NCBI GenBank assembly: GCA_963784615.1
Contig: CAWASG010000002.1
Coordinates: 248,001-312,000 of the forward strand
Origin: UBA11403 sp963784615
Lineage (GTDB): Bacteria; Pseudomonadota; Gammaproteobacteria; Legionellales; Legionellaceae
Length of the DNA: 64,000 nt
Reading direction: 5' to 3'
A model generated the notes under the pieces. It was given only the letters and a program-made list of their open reading frames with translations. It was not told the origin of the DNA and searched no databases. The translations under genes were made by a program, and so were the position numbers. This document shows positions 28,189 to 35,313 of this stretch, piece after piece. Each line of letters opens with the position of its first letter. Position 1 is the first letter of the stretch.

Positions 28189-28623
28189 TCAACGCTTCTG
28201 CTTCGCATGTTCGGCCAGTTGTTTCAGCGCATGTTTTAATGGATCATAATCACATTGTTCGCTTCCCGCGAGAATCGATTCACAAGCCTTGGTGGATAAC
28301 GGTAGAAAAGTACGCCGAGGTGATTTTTTTTGTGTAAGTGTATCGGCCGATACATTGATTTTAATTGACGCCAATTGATAAATACCCGCTTTTTGGCGCA
28401 ACGTATCTCGAAGTTCAGGCAGATGAAAACGCAGTTGAGAGGCCCAAACTGGATCAGGTGTGACCAAGACCAGGCACCCTTGATTAAAACTACCCACAGC
28501 AAAATGCTCACGTAAATGGTTGGGTAGATAGTCAAACAGTTTAGTGTTAAGTTCTTTGAGCAGCAGTGCGCCTTTGATTATTTCCGCAAGTTTTGGATTT
28601 AAACACTGACTTATTCGGCGCAT
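28189..28623 (-). CDS. dciA: DUF721 / DciA-family protein
   Basis: 144 residues with the DUF721 layout: N-terminal helix with LLLKELNTKLFDYLPNHLRE, a short beta segment GSFNQGCLVLVTPDPVWASQ, then LRFHLPELRDTLRQKAGIYQ and a basic tail. DciA proteins load or assist the replicative helicase DnaB where DnaC is absent. A DUF721 gene next to lpxC is a common gammaproteobacterial arrangement. Function is by family only. Confidence 0.8.
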   Translation of the reverse strand: MRRISQCLNPKLAEIIKGALLLKELNTKLFDYLPNHLREHFAVGSFNQGCLVLVTPDPVWASQLRFHLPELRDTLRQKAGIYQLASIKINVSADTLTQKKSPRRTFLPLSTKACESILAGSEQCDYDPLKHALKQLAEHAKQKR

Positions 28624-28646
28624 CGTAAACCTTTATTGGGCGGCAG

Positions 28647-28684
28647 GGTAGGTTGGGCTTCGCTCTCGCTTAACCCAACCTACC
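28647..28684. repeat. GTAGGTTGGG palindrome, copy A5 (short form)
   Basis: GGTAGGTTGGGCTTCGCTCT joined to CGCTTAACCCAACCTACC in the spacer between the divergent dciA and PH-domain genes. Confidence 0.75.
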
Positions 28685-28726
28685 TAGCGCGCCTTTGTTT
28701 ATACCTTAAATTAAAAGGAAATCGAA

Positions 28727-29146
28727 ATGGATAATGACATTGTATACCAAGCACGCCTACATTGGATCATATTTGCATGGCCAGTGATTTTATTTGCAAT
28801 CACAGTGGTTGCTGGCATTAATATTGAATTGCTGCGTCAGCCATCCATGTTGTTCGGCGCATTGATGCTGCTTTGGGCGTTGTCGACCTATGGTGTCTAT
28901 CGTTTCTGCTCTTTAACCATCAAATCCAGTCAGATCGTTTTACGACGAGGTCTTTTTACCCGTTTCACGACAAATATACCATCGGATAAAATTGAAAGCA
29001 TCGATATTCGGCAATCCATTTTTGGGACGATATTCGGGTACGGTGATTTGGAAATTACAGGGACTGGTGGCACACGTGAGGTGATGACTTATATCAGTAA
29101 GCCCCTGACCTGCCGACGTTACATCGAACAAATGATACACCGGTAA
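28727..29146 (+). CDS. PH domain-containing membrane protein (bPH2/YdbS-like)
   Basis: 139 residues. Two hydrophobic segments (about 12-30 and 38-58) are followed by a bacterial PH domain: VYRFCSLTIKSSQIVLRRGL, then RFTTNIPSDKIESIDIRQSI, then GTIFGYGDLEITGTGG. The IPSDKIESIDI string is characteristic of bPH2 proteins. The role is unknown, with lipid or envelope association assumed from the family. AAAAGGAAATCGAA precedes the ATG. It lies 5 bases upstream of rlmJ. Confidence 0.82.
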   Translation: MDNDIVYQARLHWIIFAWPVILFAITVVAGINIELLRQPSMLFGALMLLWALSTYGVYRFCSLTIKSSQIVLRRGLFTRFTTNIPSDKIESIDIRQSIFGTIFGYGDLEITGTGGTREVMTYISKPLTCRRYIEQMIHR

Positions 29147-29151
29147 CGACG

Positions 29152-29991
29152 ATGCTGAGTTATCAACATGGGTATCATGCGGGAAATTTTGCAGATGTCG
29201 TCAAGCATTTTACGCTTGCGCGCATTTTGGATTATTTATGTCAAAAAGAGAAGCCGGTTTTTTATCTTGAAACACATTCAGGCAAGGGGCTTTACGATCT
29301 CAAGAGCGTTGAAGCAGCCAAAACGGGTGAGGCGCATCAAGGAATTGAGCAGGTCTGGGCAAATCAAAAGCAGCTTCCTGATGTTTTTCGTCCTTATTTA
29401 GATGTGATTCGAATGTATAACCCCGATGGCTTGCTGCGATATTATCCAGGCTCACCGGCGTTTGCCCTGCAACAACTGCGTCAACAGGATAGACTTTACT
29501 GTTGCGAATTGCATCCACGTGAATTTAATGCATTGCAGCAGATCCCGCGACAACGTCGTGAGATGAAAATGCATGTGAGTCATACCGATGGCCTTGAGCA
29601 ACTTTGCGCTCTCTTGCCGCCACCGGAGCGTCGTGGACTGGTGTTTATTGATCCTTCCTATGAAATGAAAACCGATTACCGATTGATTCCAGAATATATA
29701 CAAAACGCTTATCGTCGCTTTAATAATGGGATCTATTGTATATGGTATCCCATACTGAGCGAAAAATCGCATATACAAATGGTGTCTTCTATTGCTAAAA
29801 TTGGCCCTCGAAATTTGCGGGTTGAGTTTAAACTATCAGATCCCGCACATCCCGGGATGACAGGCTGCGGTTTGTGGGTCATTAATCCCCCCTATGTGTT
29901 AGCTGCGGAGCTAAAAGTTGCGCTTTCTGTGCTGGTGACATTATTGAATCCTGGCATTTCAGCGTTTGAGCTCCGGGTTATAGAGGAGTAG
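29152..29991 (+). CDS. rlmJ: 23S rRNA (adenine(2030)-N6)-methyltransferase
   Basis: Methylates A2030 of 23S rRNA. The N-terminus MLSYQHGYHAGNFADVVKHF and YLETHSGKGLYDL match RlmJ throughout, and 279 residues is full length. The catalytic motif IV reads IDPSYEMKTDY near residue 164, whereas E. coli RlmJ has IDPPYEMKTDY: Ser replaces the second Pro of DPPY. The rest of the active site looks normal. It ends 3 bases before the next gene. Confidence 0.93.
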   Translation: MLSYQHGYHAGNFADVVKHFTLARILDYLCQKEKPVFYLETHSGKGLYDLKSVEAAKTGEAHQGIEQVWANQKQLPDVFRPYLDVIRMYNPDGLLRYYPGSPAFALQQLRQQDRLYCCELHPREFNALQQIPRQRREMKMHVSHTDGLEQLCALLPPPERRGLVFIDPSYEMKTDYRLIPEYIQNAYRRFNNGIYCIWYPILSEKSHIQMVSSIAKIGPRNLRVEFKLSDPAHPGMTGCGLWVINPPYVLAAELKVALSVLVTLLNPGISAFELRVIEE

Positions 29992-29994
29992 ATC

Positions 29995-31176
29995 ATGCCA
30001 GAGAAAATAATTGAGACTAATTGTTGCACTGTGTTGCTGCCAGAATATCCGGTAGATATTTTTTCATTGAATTTTGCTGCTGGTTGTTGTGCGGTTTATA
30101 TCAGAATAAAAAACCCATCGACTGGTTTAGATGCCCTTTTGTACAACAACTCTCGTACTGATGAATATTTTACTGTGAGTTTGAATCCTGAATTGTTGAA
30201 AGAATATGACACAAACATCCAGGTTTTAAGTGAACCTCGGGTTTTATCAACTCATGATTTACATACGATTTATCAATGTATTAACCATGTTCATGTGGTT
30301 GATGGGATAAATTATGAGGCGATGGTACAAGCCCGTCAAACGGGGCGTCGACTGACCCGCTATGATGAAGTCATGCTGCAAATGCACGAGCGGCGCATGT
30401 TGTTGCGCCCTGGGCATACCAGGATACAGCCGCATCGATTATTTCATGTTTTAACACCAGAAGAACATTGCGAGATTGTCTTAAAGCGACGACAGGTGTT
30501 GATGCAGAACGCAGTTAACTCAGATAATCTGGATTTGTTAAAGCACGCTATTCTTCAGGTTGTAGATAATGAACCTAAACTTGAGCCACAGCGCCTGTTG
30601 AAACAAGCTGCAGATTGTTGTATTCAGAAGAAGAAGCTTGATTTAATGTTTCCTATTTTGGGGTTAATGTTTGAGGCGCTCCGAAAGGCTGGGCCGAATT
30701 ATGAAGTCCAGTCTCAAACTTTTGTGAGAATGCTGACATACCTAACATCTGATCAAGTGGGTTTTTCTCACGTAAAACCAGTATTTGGTCTTCTTGGTCA
30801 ATTGCAGGCTTCCATCTCTAAGAACTTCACCCCGGATAAATTCAGCCGCGTGTGTCAGTTTCATATCGAGGTTGAGGTGCAATTGATTCATTTTATTCTG
30901 GCTCTTTTGCAACCGTCTGAAAGTGGCAGTGCGATGAATACATTTGCGAGTGAGTGTTTGAGGTCTTTGAGGAATTTAGAGGCTGCTGTACCTCGTTCTA
31001 ATGATGCTGGATTAGATCTTTATCATGGGTTGCAATCTTTTTTTGAGTCACTCACTACGCCACGCTTGAGTTCTTTCGATTCTTATTCTTTTTTTGCAGA
31101 AGCGCCTGTGGATGGATTTTCTGCTCATATGGCTTGTGAACAAGGAGGGGCATTCGATGAACACAATATGGCATAG
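29995..31176 (+). CDS. Orphan protein of unknown function, largely helical
   Basis: 393 residues, no family recognised. The first 110 residues look mixed alpha/beta (TVLLPEYPVDIFSLNFAAGC, with Cys pairs), followed by a long helical part. About 165-230 contains ankyrin-like or HEAT-like phrases (NAVNSDNLDLLKHAILQVVD, AADCCIQKKKLDLMFPILG). No signal peptide or membrane segment. It lies 3 bases after rlmJ and overlaps the thioesterase by 20 bases, so it is likely cotranscribed, but the neighbours give no functional hint. A secreted effector is possible but unproven. Confidence 0.7.
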   Translation: MPEKIIETNCCTVLLPEYPVDIFSLNFAAGCCAVYIRIKNPSTGLDALLYNNSRTDEYFTVSLNPELLKEYDTNIQVLSEPRVLSTHDLHTIYQCINHVHVVDGINYEAMVQARQTGRRLTRYDEVMLQMHERRMLLRPGHTRIQPHRLFHVLTPEEHCEIVLKRRQVLMQNAVNSDNLDLLKHAILQVVDNEPKLEPQRLLKQAADCCIQKKKLDLMFPILGLMFEALRKAGPNYEVQSQTFVRMLTYLTSDQVGFSHVKPVFGLLGQLQASISKNFTPDKFSRVCQFHIEVEVQLIHFILALLQPSESGSAMNTFASECLRSLRNLEAAVPRSNDAGLDLYHGLQSFFESLTTPRLSSFDSYSFFAEAPVDGFSAHMACEQGGAFDEHNMA

Positions 31177-31585
31177 ACCGGTTTCACTTGACGATTTGAA
31201 TCGACGCAGCGAAAACACCTTGGCTGAATTATTAGGCATTACCTTTACGGATATTGGGCCTGATTCTTTGACGGCAACCATGCCTGCAAATGAGCGTACA
31301 AAGCAGCCCATTGGGATTGTTCATGGAGGCGCTAATGTTGTACTCGCTGAGACGATTGCCAGTACGGCAGCAAATGCGGTTGTTGATCTCTCTTCATTTT
31401 ATTGTGTAGGGCTGGAAATTAATGCGAATCATATTCGTTCAGTTAAAGAGGGGTTGGTAACGGGAGTTGGTCGACCGGTGCATTTAGGACGGAGTACGCA
31501 AGTCTGGTTGATTGATTTATTCAATGACGCTGGCCAGCTCACCTGTACATCCAGAATGACGGCCTCAGTCATTAAACGGACGTAG
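31157..31585 (+). CDS. Hotdog-fold PaaI/YdiI-type acyl-CoA thioesterase
   Basis: 142 residues with the hotdog thioesterase pattern: LGITFTDIGPDSLTATMPAN, the catalytic-region loop QPIGIVHGGANVVLAETIAS, and GLEINANHIRSVKEGLVTG. It resembles the YdiI/MenI branch that cleaves aromatic or medium acyl-CoAs. The substrate is unknown. The start at 31157 follows GGAGG. An upstream extension overlapping the previous gene is rejected. The stop codon TAG lies inside palindromic repeat A6. Confidence 0.88.
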   Translation: MNTIWHRPVSLDDLNRRSENTLAELLGITFTDIGPDSLTATMPANERTKQPIGIVHGGANVVLAETIASTAANAVVDLSSFYCVGLEINANHIRSVKEGLVTGVGRPVHLGRSTQVWLIDLFNDAGQLTCTSRMTASVIKRT

Positions 31586-31619
31586 GTTGGGCTTCGCTCT
31601 CGCTCAACCCAACCTACGT
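31580..31619. repeat. GTAGGTTGGG palindrome, copy A6 (short form)
   Basis: ACGTAGGTTGGGCTTCGCTC joined to TCGCTCAACCCAACCTACGT. The TAG of its left arm is the stop codon of the thioesterase. Confidence 0.8.
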
Positions 31620-31758
31620 TCTTTGATGAGTTAAAATCAGGTTGTCCTGGCGGTGCGTCTTCTTCACCGCTGCCTTCCATTAACGTCGTCATTCCACCGC
31701 CAATAAAATCAACAATTAAGGCTTCCTTAAAATCTAATAAAGCAACTTTTGAGCGATT
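31620..31758 (-). other. Open minus-strand stretch, possible gene remnant
   Basis: Between repeat A6 and the promoter of the next gene a minus-strand frame stays open and reads KVALLDFKEALIVDFIGGGM, then TTLMEGSGEEDAPPGQPDF, before running into the repeat. The composition looks protein-like but no family is recognised. It may be the leftover of a gene cut by the repeat. The rest of 31586-31931 holds only the repeat and a promoter. Confidence 0.25.
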
Positions 31759-31815
31759 TCAAAGGTTGGTTAGAGGGTACTAGGGCAGTTATGTTAAATG
31801 TTTTCTTAATATATA

Positions 31816-31845
31816 TTGACGCTATGCGATGAATCCCGCTATTTT
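31816..31845 (+). promoter_or_regulatory. Predicted promoter of the 222-residue orphan gene
   Basis: TTGACG, an 18-base spacer and TATTTT, 86 bases upstream of the ATG at 31932. Confidence 0.45.
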
Positions 31846-31931
31846 AGTTGATTATGCCTGCCGATTTTTAACATTTTTACCATAACAAAGATCGCTGTTT
31901 TTTCAGAGATCATTCAATAAGGAAGTGTGAT

Positions 31932-32600
31932 ATGCGTATAGTTGTTAGCATTAATAATGCAGTGATTAAATTGCGTGGGATTGGGTGTAAGTACGATGAG
32001 CTTCGCAAGGAGTTGGACAGTCGACGATATTTTGCAACTTGGCGTCCGGCGACCGAAACCCAAGACCGTAAAAACGATTACATATTCCTTGAAAAAATCG
32101 CGAACTGGATTGAAGAGCATAAATTGGATTATCTTTCAAAGTATGTCCCTCTTGACGACACTTTTAAAAAACAGTCAGCAGACAAGCTGTCATATTCAGC
32201 GGCAGTTGCCCCTTTTTTAACAGAAGTCATGTTAGGTGCAACGATGTTAACGTTATTGAAAATTACTAAAATGTACACAGGGGCATGGATTGGTGGGGCT
32301 GACGAGACGTCAGTTAAACACAGGAGCGCCTTGGCTCGTGTTTTGTTCGAGGCATTCGGGATTGAAAAAGTAAGCGATCTTGATTCATTAGTCTGTCGTG
32401 ATTATTTAATATCGTTATCCCGATTCATTAATACAATCAGTGTAGGACAAAAGACGAATGCGTCATCAGAAGCTCCAGTTCAGTGGCATCCATCTTGCAC
32501 GAATGATGAGCTATTAAAACAGCTGAGCGATGAGATAGGGCTAATAGAAAGGGTTGTCGCTTCACCAAGTGATGAGGGTAAGGTTGCCCTTCGAGCTTGA
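31932..32600 (+). CDS. Orphan protein of unknown function
   Basis: 222 residues, not recognised. It starts MRIVVSINNAVIKLRG and has charged helical segments and a moderately hydrophobic middle (APFLTEVMLGATMLTLLKIT at about 92-111), too short for a confident membrane protein. No signal peptide. AAGGA lies upstream of the ATG. It stands alone in an accessory stretch with repeats on both sides and a pseudogene after it, so recent gain is plausible. Confidence 0.6.
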   Translation: MRIVVSINNAVIKLRGIGCKYDELRKELDSRRYFATWRPATETQDRKNDYIFLEKIANWIEEHKLDYLSKYVPLDDTFKKQSADKLSYSAAVAPFLTEVMLGATMLTLLKITKMYTGAWIGGADETSVKHRSALARVLFEAFGIEKVSDLDSLVCRDYLISLSRFINTISVGQKTNASSEAPVQWHPSCTNDELLKQLSDEIGLIERVVASPSDEGKVALRA

Positions 32601-32620
32601 GTAAACTGCAAGTAGGTTGT

Positions 32621-32648
32621 AGTACCGTTTTCATTAAATTTTGACCGG
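32621..32648. repeat. Solitary MITE end
   Basis: AGTACCGTTTTCATTAAATT followed by TTGACCGG matches the terminal inverted repeat of the element at 50095-50308. The related phrase AATTTGACCGGTTAG recurs at about 32773, on the other side of the palindrome, in direct orientation. Confidence 0.6.
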
Positions 32649-32668
32649 CTAGATTGATAGTATTTAAC

Positions 32669-32757
32669 CGGAATCCGAGCCGCAACCGTTAGGGAGTGGA
32701 GCAGTTAAGATCGCACCGAAACTGCTCCACTTCCTAACGGTCGCGGCTCGGATTCCG
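32669..32757. repeat. Large unique palindrome, about 38-bp arms
   Basis: CGGAATCCGAGCCGCAACCG, then TTAGGGAGTGGAGCAGTT, pairs with AACTGCTCCACTTCCTAACG, then GTCGCGGCTCGGATTCCG, around a short centre. Only a couple of positions mismatch. No second copy was noticed in the window. It is flanked by copies of the MITE end. Confidence 0.8.
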
Positions 32758-32760
32758 ATT

Positions 32761-32925
32761 TAAATGAATACAATTTGACCGGTTAGAACAGGCAGATTGA
32801 AACGATCTCGAACAATGCGTCGTTGCGAGGCACGAAGCAATTGGGTTCGAAGCTTTGTTCTCTGGATTGCTTCCTGCAGCAACGATACCTGCAAGTTCAT
32901 TTCAGCTGTTTATTGACTTATAATT
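32761..32925. repeat. MITE-like element, degenerate copy
   Basis: Contains GACCGGTTAGAACAGGCAGA, GCGTCGTTGCGAGGCACGAA and ACCTGCAAGTTCATTTCAGC, in the same order as the other copies. The inner TCTGGATTGC arm is partly eroded and the right terminal repeat is not found. Confidence 0.6.
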
Positions 32926-33008
32926 GACGCCCGAATTTCTCAACTGGTATCTTATATTGAATGACGTATTTGCATGTGAATTGATTAACATTGAAATAGG
33001 AGTTGGAA

Positions 33009-33365
33009 ATGAATGGCGATATTAAGAAAGGTGAGAAAATCTTTAAATCACGAGCAGGGCAATGTCATAGTTTGAAGCAAGGTGTGCATGGGCTAGGGCC
33101 TAGTTTATTTGGTATTTTCGGACGCAAGGTTGGTTCTGAGTCTGGCTTCAACTACTCGAGCGGTATGCAAGATAGCGGTTCTCAATTTTGGACAGAAGAC
33201 ATGTTAGGCGCATTTTTAGAAAATCCAAGAAAATTCATGCCTGGAACAAGAATGGGCTTCGCGGGGCTTAAAACCCAAGAAGAAAGAGAGGATTCTGATT
33301 GCATACCTCAAGTTTGAGTCTGAAAAAGCTAATGTCTTGTCAATTAATCCTGGTGTGAGTGCTTA
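33009..33365 (+). pseudogene. Eukaryotic (euglenozoan)-type cytochrome c, frameshifted
   Basis: Class I cytochrome c resembling the mitochondrial protein, without a signal peptide. From the ATG at 33009 (AGGAG upstream) it reads GDIKKGEKIFKSRAGQCHSL, then GPSLFGIFGRK, LENPRKFMPGTRMGFAGLK. The haem motif is AGQCH (residues 16-20), so the first Cys of CXXCH is Ala. His20 and Met82 are the axial ligands. Single-Cys AXXCH and the phrase SRAxQCHS are known from Euglena and trypanosome cytochrome c. One extra T at about 33293-33294 shifts the frame after EERED, and the open frame stops at 33317. The other frame restores LIAYLKFES and stops at 33365. A protist origin is inference from remembered sequences. 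Confidence 0.75.
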
Positions 33366-33465
33366 GAGCACTCGCCAGTAAATATCGCTTGCCACAATTG
33401 CTGAGGTTATTCTTTCCTTTAAAAAAGCATCAGTTCTGTTGTAAGTGATAAACCCGAGTTTGTTC

Positions 33466-33858
33466 TCAAAAATGGCTATGAAAAACAGCTGGAGTGTTCT
33501 GTGCTTTTGAACCATCTCTAAAAGCGGAATAGGGTCCTGAAAATCCAAGCTCATCCTCAAGTCGTTTACGATATTTTAGGTCATCACATAATCGCCAATC
33601 TTTAAACACCAATGGATAGCATTTACCATCAACATTGATCCTACAATCTGCAGGCATTTGATCCAAAAAAAATTTCAAAGGGTTTACATAAGTCACTACA
33701 TAAAGCTTATCTTTAATGCATACAACATTTCCCCTATTTACTGCAAAATTGACACGAGTAGTAGGCATAAATAAGTCCTTAATAGAAAATGGACGCCAAT
33801 CGCCATCCTTAATGTTAAAAGCAAAGGTTACTACCCTTGCTCGAGCAGTTACACGCAA
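33466..33858 (-). CDS. Orphan reading frame, possibly frameshifted
   Basis: Not recognised. The frame opens with TTG at 33858. A better start is ATG at 33768 (MPTTRVNFAVNRGN), with AAGGAC just upstream, giving 100 residues. It contains VVCIKDKLYVVTYVNPLKFF and INVDGKCYPLVFKDWRLC, which look protein-like. From about 33560 a second minus-strand frame continues to 33363 (LQLFFIAIFENKLGFITYNR), so one longer gene broken by a frameshift is possible. It lies next to the cytochrome c pseudogene, in a decaying patch. Confidence 0.4.
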   Translation of the reverse strand: MRVTARARVVTFAFNIKDGDWRPFSIKDLFMPTTRVNFAVNRGNVVCIKDKLYVVTYVNPLKFFLDQMPADCRINVDGKCYPLVFKDWRLCDDLKYRKRLEDELGFSGPYSAFRDGSKAQNTPAVFHSHF

Positions 33859-34080
33859 AGATTACATGTAACGTCCTGCTTTCATAAGCGGGCGGCTGGG
33901 CGCATTGTGGATCGCTTAAAAAACAATATACATTATTTAATGCTTTTTATGTAAAAAACATGGCATTATATCACACACCAAGAGTTGTTTCTAGCCGATT
34001 GATGGAGAAATATGATCGCGTATGGCACGAACCGTAACGGGGGGTAGCCAGTGAATCATTTGAACTCAAATGGAGGTTTT

Positions 34081-35313
34081 TTAGGGGGTATTTGCAGGAA
34101 GGTAGACACGATTTTTTAGGAGGCAATCTGCAAGTTGTTGGTAGATTCGCCTAAGGTTGCTTTTACTCAAATCCTTTTGACATGCTTTGACAATTCGTTC
34201 GCTTAAATTCCCGTGATGCAACATATTTTCAAGGGCCAGTTGTGACGGTTGGTCCAGCGTGTGGCTGACGCGTTCGATGAGCGTTGACCAGACATCGCGA
34301 ATGGTCATGGTGCGTTTTGGCAGGTGCCATTGGGTGAATAATTCCGCGTGTTCAACGGGGGTGGAAAGACCTGTTTTTAGCGTTTTATCATAAACCGACT
34401 TGAGCATTTTTGTTGAGCATGGGCGGTGATGATGGTGCTCTGATGTTTCATGCCAGTATTTGAGAAGTGCATGTACGACTCTGGCGATGGCAATATCGGC
34501 ATGGACGCATTCTTGTGTATCAACGAGACGAATTTCAAGCGCATTGTAATCAAATTTTGGAATCGCGCCACGTGAGTTGAGCCATTCATATTGTAAAAGA
34601 CCTTCGGGATCGAAGGGGCTAATGTCTCTATACATAGGGTTTAACACTTGATCTTGGTAATGTGCTATTGAGGAAATTACTTCAGGGATAATGTCACCGC
34701 TGATGGAAGGTATTTTCTGCTGATTTTTTTCATAATAAGCCAAACGAGTATCTTGATATCCCGTTAATTGCCGTTCAATGATGGGTGTACTCGCGGCGAG
34801 TGCCGGCAACAAAGGTAAAAGAATACGGACGACACTGTGTAATTGCGCAAACTCTTCGTCATTCGCAAAAGGAAGGTTGATGTGCATGCTTTGTAAATTC
34901 GCCCAGCCATGTCCTTCACAATTGAAAATCGTATCATACTGTTGGTAAATCGACTGATTGCCGTGTGGCCAGCGGATGGTTTCGGTAAGCGGATTCATCC
35001 AGGGATGGGCACCGGTGGGCAATAGTTGTAAATGATGCTTTTCCAACAAGGGTTGAAGTTGTAAAATGGCTTGTTGAAAGTGGTTGGCTATTGGCTCACT
35101 CGGTGGACGAGGGCCGTTATTTTTGAGTTCTATAACATGCATTACCAGTTCATTGCTGAGCTCTATGTCTCCCAGCTCAACACTGTTGGCCTGATGGCCA
35201 GCTAATGCTTCAAGCAGGATATCACTTTTGGGTTGAACATCGAGCGATACTTTGTCGACCAGCATGTATTCTATTTCAATTCCCAATACAGAGAATAGAG
35301 CATAATTAGGCAT
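34081..35313 (-). CDS. GCS2-family carboxylate-amine ligase (YbdK-like)
   Basis: Glutamate-cysteine ligase type 2 fold, ATP-dependent amide ligase. The N-terminus FSVLGIEIEYMLVD holds the conserved EIEY strand. Further family motifs are LLPTGAHPWMNP, CEGHGWANLQSMHINLPFAN (substrate and metal region) and YNALEIRLVDTQECVHADIA. About 410 residues. The start at 35313 is favoured because AGGA lies 9 bases upstream; ATG at 35319 is also possible. It overlaps the ATP-grasp gene by 8 bases. Similar trios of ATP-grasp, GCS2 and peptidase are known as predicted peptide-tagging or small-metabolite systems. The product is unknown. Confidence 0.85.
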   Translation of the reverse strand: MPNYALFSVLGIEIEYMLVDKVSLDVQPKSDILLEALAGHQANSVELGDIELSNELVMHVIELKNNGPRPPSEPIANHFQQAILQLQPLLEKHHLQLLPTGAHPWMNPLTETIRWPHGNQSIYQQYDTIFNCEGHGWANLQSMHINLPFANDEEFAQLHSVVRILLPLLPALAASTPIIERQLTGYQDTRLAYYEKNQQKIPSISGDIIPEVISSIAHYQDQVLNPMYRDISPFDPEGLLQYEWLNSRGAIPKFDYNALEIRLVDTQECVHADIAIARVVHALLKYWHETSEHHHHRPCSTKMLKSVYDKTLKTGLSTPVEHAELFTQWHLPKRTMTIRDVWSTLIERVSHTLDQPSQLALENMLHHGNLSERIVKACQKDLSKSNLRRIYQQLADCLLKNRVYLPANTP

